In this document: piece after piece, positions 14,568 through 21,174 of the stretch | Numbering within the stretch: the stretch's first letter is position 1 | Layout: each line of letters begins with the position of its first letter | The notes under the pieces: generated by a model | The model's database searches: none | Seen by the model: only the letters and a program-made list of their open reading frames with translations | Told to the model about the DNA's origin: nothing | Source: a virus | DNA length: 25,897 nucleotides | Strand: one strand, 5' to 3' | IMG/VR virus record: IMGVR_UViG_3300037264_006822 | Coordinates: 1-25,897 of that record | Program-made: the position numbers and the translations under genes

Positions 14568-15041
14568 CGGTCGTACGTCATGCCCGCGCATCAGAATCTC
14601 CTCTCCATGCCTTTTGCAATACCATGTCCGAATTCCGCTTTCTGGATTTTGTTCGGTGAAAGCAACGGGATCATGACAAGCCTGATCGGGCCATGACTTG
14701 CAGATGGCACAAGGACCGGTATCGAACGTCGTAATACATGTCGGACCGATACCACGCTTATCATGCTCCAGGGTGACGTGGAAACCGAAAATAAAATATT
14801 GTGAAATCAGGAACGCATAGTGTTCTGCCGGCTCGAATGGTCCAATATATACGGCGCACCTATTACGCTTGATCTTGGCGACCATTTCTTCGCAGCGGTG
14901 TCCATCCCAATGAAAGATGTCTGCCAACATGCGATGGATGCGGGCTGAAGTGTTGAGGCGCGTCGGGTCATCATGCACCACGACGCAGGCCCGCTGCGAT
15001 TTCTGGGTCGGTAAATGGTGGATGTGATAAAAATCAGGCAT
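14562..15041 (-). CDS. ClpS-like adaptor with C-terminal Cys/His putative zinc-binding tail (paralogue 2)
   Basis: The 159-aa protein has a region (about residues 17-95) resembling ClpS, the adaptor that delivers N-degron substrates to ClpAP: CVVVHDDPTR (ClpS VNDDxTP; His23-Asp24-Asp25), a helix ending in FHWD, PFEPAEHYAFLISQY (cf. the ClpS AE helix) and FHVTLEHD (last strand). ClpS Asp35/Asp36 are kept as Asp24/Asp25. The VHxxG histidine of ClpS, which binds the substrate amino group, is not obvious here. The tail adds C111-x2-C114 and C142-x2-H145, a likely zinc site. It overlaps the upstream paralogue by eight bases. It lacks the conserved Gly of VHxxG, so it is the more divergent copy. 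Function is inferred from fold only. Confidence 0.65.
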   Translation of the reverse strand: MPDFYHIHHLPTQKSQRACVVVHDDPTRLNTSARIHRMLADIFHWDGHRCEEMVAKIKRNRCAVYIGPFEPAEHYAFLISQYFIFGFHVTLEHDKRGIGPTCITTFDTGPCAICKSWPDQACHDPVAFTEQNPESGIRTWYCKRHGEEILMRGHDVRPL

Positions 15042-15489
15042 TGGCGATTGTCCAGAAATCTTTCATGCCGAGTAACCATTTGGCATGGCTTTCGCAAAAC
15101 CAATATCTGAGTTGGCCATCAGTAGTTGCGCGGACCTCAGAGTGCGTGATGAGTCCTGCACATTTTGGGCATTCATTCACAAAGAAGCGATCTGAAACGT
15201 GGCTTATGAAACATGGCCCCTCATCATAGGTCTTTATAATACCAGGCTTGAGGGGCACTAGTGATATTTTGAAACCGAATGCGCCCCATTTTGACATTGC
15301 TATTGCGAAGTACTCTGCCGGCTCAAATGGCAATGTCATGACATCTCGCATGCCACTTTTATCGACAATGACCTCACATTCGGCCGCGTCGAGATGTAGT
15401 ATCTTCTGTAATGCCTCGATCATTTCGTCTCTGGTATGAAAGCGCTCTGGGTCGTCATGAAGGCGTAGGTGATAGAGATTCGGCTCCAT
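15034..15489 (-). CDS. ClpS-like adaptor with C-terminal Cys/His putative zinc-binding tail (paralogue 1)
   Basis: The 151-aa protein reads like ClpS over residues 5-82: YHLRLHDDPERF (Asp12-Asp13 as in ClpS NDD), EMIEALQKILHLDAAECEVI (cf. VLQKFFxxDxxxA), VDKSG (43-46, ClpS VHxxG with His replaced by Asp), PFEPAEYFAIAMSKWG (cf. the ClpS AExxxAxV helix) and FKISLVP. The tail has C107-x2-C110 and C132-x2-H135, spaced like the zinc site of its neighbour. The ATG at 15489 has GGAGAC upstream; an earlier in-frame ATG (15516) has none and lies in the operator-like repeat. Both minus-strand genes interrupt a run of plus-strand genes, suggesting separate acquisition or regulation. A role in redirecting or blocking host ClpAP is an inference. 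Confidence 0.7.
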   Translation of the reverse strand: MEPNLYHLRLHDDPERFHTRDEMIEALQKILHLDAAECEVIVDKSGMRDVMTLPFEPAEYFAIAMSKWGAFGFKISLVPLKPGIIKTYDEGPCFISHVSDRFFVNECPKCAGLITHSEVRATTDGQLRYWFCESHAKWLLGMKDFWTIANA

Positions 15490-15503
15490 ATAGTCTCCAT
15501 TTT

Positions 15504-15518
15504 TATTGTAACACAATA
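15504..15518. promoter_or_regulatory. Inverted repeat TATTGT-N3-ACAATA in divergent promoter region
   Basis: A 6-base perfect inverted repeat with a 3-base spacer lies in the 72-base gap between the ClpS-like operon (start 15489) and the divergent gene at 15562. The position and symmetry suit a dimeric repressor's operator. No -35/-10 pair is certain. Confidence 0.4.
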
Positions 15519-15561
15519 CCAGTCAGACGTCAATTATGGTCAAAACTATCATGGAGGATAT

Positions 15562-16089
15562 ATGACACGCCTATCCACAGATCCGCTCGTTCCAAATCCG
15601 GCCGGCGCCGAATATGGTGAGTTCTCTACTTTTACCGTCTTTGCGCGTGTCGAACCACATTTGGGATTCGGTCGTCGGTTCGATATGGTCAGGGATCTTG
15701 AAAAAATCGCTAATCGAGTAGAAGAAGCACTAAAAGACTCGAGTGGCAGCTTCGGAGTAGACATCTGTGTACCAGGCCCCGTGATGTTTACGCATCAGTT
15801 CGGACAAAAACCGGCCAGGCTTACGATTACTGGTTTCATGCAGAGCGACAAACCTGTTCGATCGCCGGTGACGGACAGAACAATCGATCATGACAATGCG
15901 GTACAGACGGGTCCATCAGCGACGGGCGGAAATCTTCGCGATGGTACGGCCCCAACGGCAGATGAAGATGCTGATGTTAAGCTTCTGAAGCAGACGCTGG
16001 AGGCTATGTCGTCAGATCTACAGAACATCTTCCGGATCGAATTAAATGGGGTCCTGTACGGCGAAAACGGCAGAAGCTTCCCCTTGTAA
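15562..16089 (+). CDS. Hypothetical protein, 175 aa
   Basis: No family recognised. It begins the virion-gene run that leads to gp13, so it may be a structural or assembly protein. The middle (FSTFTVFARVEPHLGFGRRF, then VDICVPGPVMFTHQFG) looks like a small beta-rich domain. It is followed by a Thr/Gly/Asp-rich, probably disordered stretch (about 110-140) and a C-terminal helix (VKLLKQTLEAMSSDLQNIF). The ATG at 15562 has GGAGG at 15553-15557; the longer upstream frame has no ribosome binding site. The 64-base gap after it is C/T-rich and holds no clear terminator. Confidence 0.7.
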   Translation: MTRLSTDPLVPNPAGAEYGEFSTFTVFARVEPHLGFGRRFDMVRDLEKIANRVEEALKDSSGSFGVDICVPGPVMFTHQFGQKPARLTITGFMQSDKPVRSPVTDRTIDHDNAVQTGPSATGGNLRDGTAPTADEDADVKLLKQTLEAMSSDLQNIFRIELNGVLYGENGRSFPL

Positions 16090-16153
16090 CACTCCTCTAA
16101 GCACTCCCTCATCATCCCACGTCTGTTTGTCTTCAAAAGTACTATGGTGAATT

Positions 16154-16894
16154 ATGGCCATCATCGGGCCTGCTGACCTACCCAAAGTGCTACGCGTGGC
16201 TTCTGAGGATCTGAAGGCCTATGTCCTTGCGAAGCTTGGGCATCCGAATGTCCTTGTCGAGTTGAGGGAAGAGCAATTCGAAATCATCTTGAGGACGACG
16301 GGAGATTTCATTGCTGGGTATTTTCCGCTTGAGGAGCGCTTTGCCTTCTTCAAAACGGAGCCGCTTCGCTCAACATACCCATTACCCGCGGATGCGTATT
16401 GGGTTCAAAAAGTGTCGTGGGATCCGGCGACGACGCGTATAGATGATATATTCGGCGCTGAGAGCTTTCTATTTAATATTGGCAACATTTCTGGCATCCA
16501 GAATGTATTGACGGATTTCAATCTCCTTCAGCAATACCGCAAATTTAGCGCACGCATTCTGAGTACTGAGGGCGGATGGGAGGTCAAGGGTGACAACCAG
16601 ATCAGACTCTATCCGACGCCGCGCGGATCGTTTGGTGTAGTGGTCGAATATATCCCGCGCGTCACTCAATTTAGATCGCCGCAGGCAAGAGAAATAACGA
16701 TGCGCGCGATGCTTGCTGAATCTAAGATTATGATTGGCGAGGCCCGGCGGAAATTGTCGGGTTTGCCGGCGCCGGATGGTGGACAACTGACATTGAACGG
16801 TGAGGCGCTAGTATCAGAAGGCAATGCTGAAAAGGTACAGTCAGTACAGGATGCGATATTGTTGGGCGAGCCACTCGGGCCTCTTCTCTATTAA
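16154..16894 (+). CDS. gp13-like neck (head-completion) protein
   Basis: The 246-aa protein resembles the T4 gp13 family, which with gp14 forms the neck that closes the filled head and receives the tail. The pattern includes an N-terminal helix (LKAYVLAKLGHPNVLVEL), SxYPLPADAYWVQKV in the first third, LLQQYRKFSARI, GDNQIRLYPTPRG and a central-sheet strand VVVEYIPRV, then a C-terminal helix (AMLAESKIMIGEARRKLSG). T4 gp13 is 309 aa, so this is shorter. Supporting context: gp14-like and gp15-like genes follow in T4 order. The ATG at 16154 has no strong Shine-Dalgarno; ATGGTG lies nearby. The family call rests on pattern and gene order. Confidence 0.6.
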   Translation: MAIIGPADLPKVLRVASEDLKAYVLAKLGHPNVLVELREEQFEIILRTTGDFIAGYFPLEERFAFFKTEPLRSTYPLPADAYWVQKVSWDPATTRIDDIFGAESFLFNIGNISGIQNVLTDFNLLQQYRKFSARILSTEGGWEVKGDNQIRLYPTPRGSFGVVVEYIPRVTQFRSPQAREITMRAMLAESKIMIGEARRKLSGLPAPDGGQLTLNGEALVSEGNAEKVQSVQDAILLGEPLGPLLY

Positions 16895-16899
16895 TTAAA

Positions 16900-17565
16900 A
16901 TGACGCCGCAAGACATCGCCAATCTGGTTGATGAAGAGCCGCAGCTGCAGGTGCCGCACTGTTTCCTGGAGCAGGCTCTTCATCTTCTGATTAATGCAGA
17001 GGACGCAGAGCCAATTATACATAACGGCCAGGTGCTTTTAACGCGCGATGAAAGATCGCGCTATGGAGATGAAGAACAGATCGAAATTGCAGGCAGAGTA
17101 CTCATGCGCCTTGAGGAGGGTAAAGTCGGTCAAGCAGAATCTGATGTATTTCGGGCTCTGACCCAGCTGAGCGATAGACTGGTGGAACGGCTACAAAAGC
17201 TTGGGCTTGAGGTAGAGAAATATGACGCAGATCACGCTATGGTATTAGAGGTACAAGTTGGACGTAATCAGTCGTTCCCGGCGTCGCAACGTTTACACAT
17301 TATGATCTATGATACGGATGATATGACGGTCGAAGTGCCGACGGAAGTAGCAAGCAGATTAGAAATGGACAATTTTCACACATTTAAGCAGCCGCAGGCT
17401 CTCATTAACCTGATACCGTCGATGATCGATCGTATCAGTAAGCTCACAAATGATAGTAAGACGGAGGACGCATCGGAGACTCAGGCTGGAAAGCTAGATA
17501 AGCTCGACATGGTCCGGAAAGCTACGAAGCCCCCAGCAATGGGTGGGACATTCGCACCTTATTGA
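16900..17565 (+). CDS. Hypothetical protein, 221 aa (probable virion/assembly)
   Basis: No family recognised. It is an acidic protein with a helical first half (EIAGRVLMRLEEGKVGQAES, then ALTQLSDRLVERLQKLG) and a beta-rich middle (MVLEVQVGR, LHIMIYDTDDMTVEVPT). The C-terminus (about 180-221) is charged, Lys/Asp/Glu-rich and proline-ended (KPPAMGGTFAPY), probably flexible. It begins five bases after the gp13-like gene with no visible Shine-Dalgarno, which suggests translational coupling. By its location between gp13- and gp14-like genes it is probably an assembly or structural protein. Confidence 0.75.
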   Translation: MTPQDIANLVDEEPQLQVPHCFLEQALHLLINAEDAEPIIHNGQVLLTRDERSRYGDEEQIEIAGRVLMRLEEGKVGQAESDVFRALTQLSDRLVERLQKLGLEVEKYDADHAMVLEVQVGRNQSFPASQRLHIMIYDTDDMTVEVPTEVASRLEMDNFHTFKQPQALINLIPSMIDRISKLTNDSKTEDASETQAGKLDKLDMVRKATKPPAMGGTFAPY

Positions 17566-17566
17566 T

Positions 17567-17971
17567 ATGAACCCAGATTTTACAATCCAGAATAAGCTCG
17601 AGGTTTTATTCGGGGATATATTATTGCTTCCGGGATGCGAACCAACGTCAGCATTTACCTCGCCGACGCTTGATATGAATAGGGAGTGTCCATCTACTTT
17701 TATTAGGCTTGAGACTGCCTTGAAGGCGATACCTGCTGCGACGATCGTCAGATTGTCGAATTTTGGTGCGGGATCCAAAAAGTTCTTTGTCTTACCAAGC
17801 GGACCTCCGCCACAGGTTGGAGATTGCTGTAACGATCAGCCAGATTGGTACGAAGTCCTGCGGCAGGCAGCATTCGCAGACACGCCAGCAGAGACTAAGC
17901 CGAAATGCGAGGGAGAGGGGTTCAGCTTTGAGGGCAATTGTGGCCCATGTCATTCAGTGGCGAGGTATTAA
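17567..17971 (+). CDS. Hypothetical protein, 134 aa, cysteine-containing C-terminus
   Basis: No family recognised. The first 80 residues (DFTIQNKLEVLFGDILLLPG) look like a mixed-fold domain. The last 50 hold several cysteines (GDCCNDQPDW, KPKCEGEG, NCGPCHS), which could bind a metal or form disulfides. The ATG at 17567 follows the previous stop by one base; a GTG at 17543 would overlap it and add eight residues. The stop overlaps the next start (TAATG). It lies in the neck-gene run. Confidence 0.6.
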   Translation: MNPDFTIQNKLEVLFGDILLLPGCEPTSAFTSPTLDMNRECPSTFIRLETALKAIPAATIVRLSNFGAGSKKFFVLPSGPPPQVGDCCNDQPDWYEVLRQAAFADTPAETKPKCEGEGFSFEGNCGPCHSVARY

Positions 17972-18768
17972 TGCATCCGTTGGCTGAAGCTGTTATCGCC
18001 TATCTCATGGAAGACATCGTTGACACGCAGGTCATCGATATGTCTTTAACTCCTGGTGAGACACAGTATCAGATGAACGTCGTATTGATGATATATGAGC
18101 GTGGGAAATCGAAGGGCGCTAAGGGCTTTGGTCCAGAGCAAGAGGGACAATGGCACCAGGTATCTGGAATACGGCCAGATCGCGGATTTATCCCGTGGCT
18201 TATGACGGTCCTTGCTCCGTTTAATCCATCACAGCCGCGGAGGACGCCGATTAGCCAATCCTATGGCATAAAGGATAAGTGGGATATCAGCATTGATAGG
18301 CCAATTTACAGCCAACCAGAACTTGGCCGGACGGATGAACAAATCTTCCATGCGGTACTCAGGAAGTCGCCGGCCTTAGAATGGTTTCGGATCGATGGCA
18401 ATCCTGATACTGGAGTTTGGTCTGTCGTCGTCCAGATTGAGGAACCCGGATACGTTGTCAAACCGGAGACTGTACGTCGTGAGCGAGAGGCACAACTCGC
18501 ACAAAGCAGGCAGATTGTCGTACGGCAATATGATGGAATCGTCAAGAGTCTTGCTGACAGGCTTGGTTCAGATCAGCCTATAGTAGATGTCGCTCTCGGC
18601 GATTACTTGGTAGCACACGGCTTTTCGGAGCCATTTGAAATTCATTTGGTAACGTATGATGAAGCGCAGCGTGCATTAGAAGTAGCGCGACACCTGTCTC
18701 CGGAAGAATTGAGGCCGTTCGTTGAATCGCTGGAGGAATCTTATCTGAGAGGCTTGGATGTTACATGA
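17971..18768 (+). CDS. Hypothetical protein, 265 aa (probable virion/assembly)
   Basis: No family recognised. The protein is soluble, with a beta-rich first third (VIDMSLTPGETQYQMNVVLM), a middle with DKWDISIDRPIYSQPELG, and a C-terminal helical bundle (EAQRALEVARHLSPEELRPF). No transmembrane segment is seen. The start (ATG 17971) overlaps the preceding stop, with CGAGG upstream; the end overlaps the start of the gp14-like gene by 11 bases. The position directly before the gp14-like neck gene suggests a neck or head-completion role. Confidence 0.75.
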   Translation: MHPLAEAVIAYLMEDIVDTQVIDMSLTPGETQYQMNVVLMIYERGKSKGAKGFGPEQEGQWHQVSGIRPDRGFIPWLMTVLAPFNPSQPRRTPISQSYGIKDKWDISIDRPIYSQPELGRTDEQIFHAVLRKSPALEWFRIDGNPDTGVWSVVVQIEEPGYVVKPETVRREREAQLAQSRQIVVRQYDGIVKSLADRLGSDQPIVDVALGDYLVAHGFSEPFEIHLVTYDEAQRALEVARHLSPEELRPFVESLEESYLRGLDVT

Positions 18769-19330
18769 GTTTAATTTTTCAACGGATGAGCGATTCGTCA
18801 GCATCGATGACGTTCCCGATCTTCGAAGCGACGCCGATAAAGTATTCACGCCCCTGTCTGTTTTCAATCATGCGAAGCCTGATCTTGGATATGCGGAGAG
18901 GTTGGCTGAGGAGACGATAAACATCGTCGGCGCCTGGGTCCTTATTCTGCCGCGCACAGACAATGCCGATGTGAATGAGGTCTGGGAGGAGGACCCAAAT
19001 CCGAGTTATAAAAATGGTATCAGGCTAAAGGGCTACTTTAAACCAGAGCCGACCGGCCTTGAGCTTACGAAGTGGGGTGTCGATGCACCGAACCAGACGA
19101 CGATTGTGTTTGCTCGCTCGACGATACTACAGCAGTTTGGTCAGAAGCGCATGTTGAGACCAGGGGATGTAATCTCAATCCCGCACAATGCGTTGGGGCA
19201 GGTGCGCATCAACAAGTTTCGTATTGTTGACGCTCAAGATAGTGGAAATTTTCATTATCGCTGGTTATATTATCAAGCTCTGCTGGAGAACATCATCGAC
19301 GACAAGTCTCTCAATGTGGACCACAAGTAA
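18758..19330 (+). CDS. gp14-like neck protein
   Basis: The 190-aa protein resembles T4 gp14, the second neck (head-completion) protein. LAEETINIVGAWVLILPR (about residues 48-65) matches the family's EExIxxxGxxVxYxPR pattern. An acidic EVWEEDPNPSY segment follows, then LKGYFKPEPTGLELTKWGV and TTIVFARSTI, in the order seen in gp14 homologues. T4 gp14 is 256 aa. GAGAGG precedes the ATG at 18758, inside the previous gene. Its place between gp13- and gp15-like genes agrees with T4 order. Confidence 0.75.
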   Translation: MLHEFNFSTDERFVSIDDVPDLRSDADKVFTPLSVFNHAKPDLGYAERLAEETINIVGAWVLILPRTDNADVNEVWEEDPNPSYKNGIRLKGYFKPEPTGLELTKWGVDAPNQTTIVFARSTILQQFGQKRMLRPGDVISIPHNALGQVRINKFRIVDAQDSGNFHYRWLYYQALLENIIDDKSLNVDHK

Positions 19331-19678
19331 ATGCCAAAGCGCGTACCAGTCAGATCTATTGGTGAACTTAAACGACGCCTGTCTACTGATGTGCAGGCTA
19401 GGTCGGAGATGATTTTGTCATCCATAGGCCCAATCATCGTACAGGACATTCAGGCGACGTCATTAAATAGGGTGTTGCCTGAATTCTCTGTTACGAAACC
19501 GGCGCGCAAAAAGGTTGCGTTACGCATTTTCGTAACTAATGAAGATGAAGTGACAGCTCTTGCGGTGCGCAAGGAAGAGCATCTGCTTGGTGGTACGCGG
19601 CCATTTGCTACAACCATCAATAAGCTCCAGAGTAAGACAAATATGCTACAGTTCATGAGAGATGCTGGAATTAAATAA
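19331..19678 (+). CDS. Hypothetical protein, 115 aa (between gp14- and gp15-like)
   Basis: No family recognised. It is a small basic protein, helical at the N-terminus (ELKRRLSTDVQARSEMIL), with a middle strand pair (KKVALRIFVTNEDEVTALAV) and a C-terminal helix. Its start abuts the gp14-like stop and its stop overlaps the gp15-like start. Position suggests a head-tail connector or assembly factor, but nothing in the sequence shows which. Confidence 0.75.
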   Translation: MPKRVPVRSIGELKRRLSTDVQARSEMILSSIGPIIVQDIQATSLNRVLPEFSVTKPARKKVALRIFVTNEDEVTALAVRKEEHLLGGTRPFATTINKLQSKTNMLQFMRDAGIK

Positions 19679-20496
19679 TGAGTATTTATAATTTCTCGTT
19701 TGAGCCACGAGCAGGCAGTCCTCCTGGGGCTGTTGAGCGTAGCTCAATCATGCCGAAGTTCACGGATATACCTGACCGGACAAAGAAGTCATTTGCGACA
19801 TTTGATAAAGTTAATGTCAACATCGAAGACGTTAAGGAAGTCTTGACGAAGGGCTTCTTCGTCTTTGATGAGGGCATGAAAAACTGGCTATCCAATATTG
19901 AAGTTCCGACGAAGGATGGCATGAAGAAGCTGACGGTTCGCGTGCCTAGGCTTGACAAAACAGTTTTGGTGTGGAGACAGGAGCTACATGAAGGACGCAT
20001 CAGCCTTCCGGTTGCGTCGGTTATTAGAAATTCTGCGGCCTTTAACGCACAGAAATTCAGTCCGGCATATCATTATATGCGCCTGCGTACGGTCGATTCG
20101 ACGCGGTCACGCGCGTCGCAAATATTTAGGCCGACGCCGTTTTTGGCTGAGTACCAGATTTCAATTTGGACGGAATGGAAGCAAGATGCTGAATATATCA
20201 CACATCAGATCCTGACAAGATTCTCACCTCTGGCAGAGTTCAGAGTTTCAGATGAGCACCTACAGGGACAGGTCATCGTGAAGCTAAATGGTTGGAGCGA
20301 TGTGAGTGATGTGGAGTCCGCAAAGGACGCTGTGTCGAAGGTAAGATATGATATTAGTACGTCAGCGGAAGTTTGGTTGCCGCTGCCTGAGCGGCTCGTT
20401 CCGCTGATCCGCGGGAGGGTGTCTGCGCTTCAAGAGACGTCAGGGGAGATATTGAGCGCCTTGCAAGGCACAGGCATCGTACCAGTACGCCTATGA
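19678..20496 (+). CDS. gp15-like tail-completion / proximal sheath-stabilising protein
   Basis: The 272-aa protein resembles T4 gp15, which caps the tail and stabilises the proximal sheath before head joining; its length is similar to T4 gp15. The most telling segment is FLAEYQISIWTEWKQDAEYI followed by THQILTRFSPLAEFRVS (about residues 157-195), the gp15 pattern of a beta strand, an aspartate and a QILxxFxPxxxxxV stretch. An N-terminal extended region (NFSFEPRAGSPPG) and a central basic stretch precede it. It overlaps the preceding stop and the following start, and lies two small genes upstream of the tail sheath, as expected for a tail-completion gene. Confidence 0.65.
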   Translation: MSIYNFSFEPRAGSPPGAVERSSIMPKFTDIPDRTKKSFATFDKVNVNIEDVKEVLTKGFFVFDEGMKNWLSNIEVPTKDGMKKLTVRVPRLDKTVLVWRQELHEGRISLPVASVIRNSAAFNAQKFSPAYHYMRLRTVDSTRSRASQIFRPTPFLAEYQISIWTEWKQDAEYITHQILTRFSPLAEFRVSDEHLQGQVIVKLNGWSDVSDVESAKDAVSKVRYDISTSAEVWLPLPERLVPLIRGRVSALQETSGEILSALQGTGIVPVRL

Positions 20497-20840
20497 ACAT
20501 CACCCAACGGCTTGACGAGGCATTGGCAGATGCCGTAGACTGGTCACGCGTAAAAAATAATATCGGATTAATCCGGCGTGCAGCGTCTGCTCTAGACGAA
20601 GCTGCTGACCGAAAATCGACGCGCGATGTACTTATCATGCTAAATCGCGTGATCTCTGCTGTTGCGGATGTGCACGAGCAGTTAGGGCAAGATTCGAAAC
20701 TGGCGAGGCAGCATAAGGAAATTGTTGCAAAGATCGCTAGTGATCTCGACGAAGTGGGTGAATCAGGACTGTTGGGTCTCGTTCAGCGACCAGCGGCGCT
20801 TTTTGCACTTAAGAAGCTCAGAGACATTCGCGGCAAATAA
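20493..20840 (+). CDS. Hypothetical helical protein, 115 aa
   Basis: No family recognised. The sequence is nearly all helix-forming with heptad-like spacing (LDEALADAVDWSRVKNNIGL, LNRVISAVADVHEQLGQD), suggesting a small helical bundle or oligomer. No membrane segment. It starts in an ATGA overlap with the gp15-like gene and lies upstream of the sheath region, so a tail-assembly role is possible. Confidence 0.75.
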   Translation: MNITQRLDEALADAVDWSRVKNNIGLIRRAASALDEAADRKSTRDVLIMLNRVISAVADVHEQLGQDSKLARQHKEIVAKIASDLDEVGESGLLGLVQRPAALFALKKLRDIRGK

Positions 20841-20858
20841 CTTTATTGGAGGTGGATG

Positions 20859-21134
20859 ATGATCCGCCGTCACCTGTCGCAGCGCGAGCTTAAGCAGATG
20901 AAGAAGGACCAGGCCGACGATGAGGTCATTGTCGTTTATAATCCAAGACCACAAATGGTTACGCTCAGATTGAAATCAAAGAAGGACTTCTTCATTGATG
21001 AGCAGTCAATCCAACTCCTGGGGAAGCGCACTGCTAAGCTCTCCTCTAAGCGCGTCGATTGGAACCAGCTGAGCAATCTACAGAAGCGTGGGGATGTCAG
21101 AATCATGGGACAGACCCCGGTGGCTACCAGCTAG
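20859..21134 (+). CDS. Hypothetical protein, 91 aa, upstream of tail sheath
   Basis: No family recognised. It is a basic N-terminal helix (IRRHLSQRELKQMKKDQAD) followed by a small beta-rich domain (EVIVVYNPRPQMVTLRLKSK) with a C-terminal helix region; the layout suggests binding to a nucleic acid or an acidic partner. GGAGGTGG (20848-20855) precedes tandem ATGs at 20856 and 20859, and the second has the usual spacing. The gap to the sheath gene holds a candidate promoter. Confidence 0.7.
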   Translation: MIRRHLSQRELKQMKKDQADDEVIVVYNPRPQMVTLRLKSKKDFFIDEQSIQLLGKRTAKLSSKRVDWNQLSNLQKRGDVRIMGQTPVATS

Positions 21135-21140
21135 GATCGA

Positions 21141-21153
21141 GCAAATATAGCAT
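21141..21153 (+). promoter_or_regulatory. Candidate promoter motif GCAAATATAGCAT before tail sheath
   Basis: Differs by one base from 12654-12666. It lies within AGGATC (21133-21138) ... GATCCT (21156-21161), an inverted repeat with 17 bases between the arms, and 21 bases before the sheath ATG (AGGAG lies between). The repetition before two GC-rich genes suggests a late promoter; initiation has not been shown. Confidence 0.45.
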
Positions 21154-21174
21154 AAGATCCTTAGGAGAATTGCG

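Noticed and set aside
17938-17971. CGPC motif resembling a thioredoxin active site at the end of the 134-aa protein
   Set aside because: No thioredoxin fold around it; it sits at the extreme C-terminus, so only cysteine content is noted.
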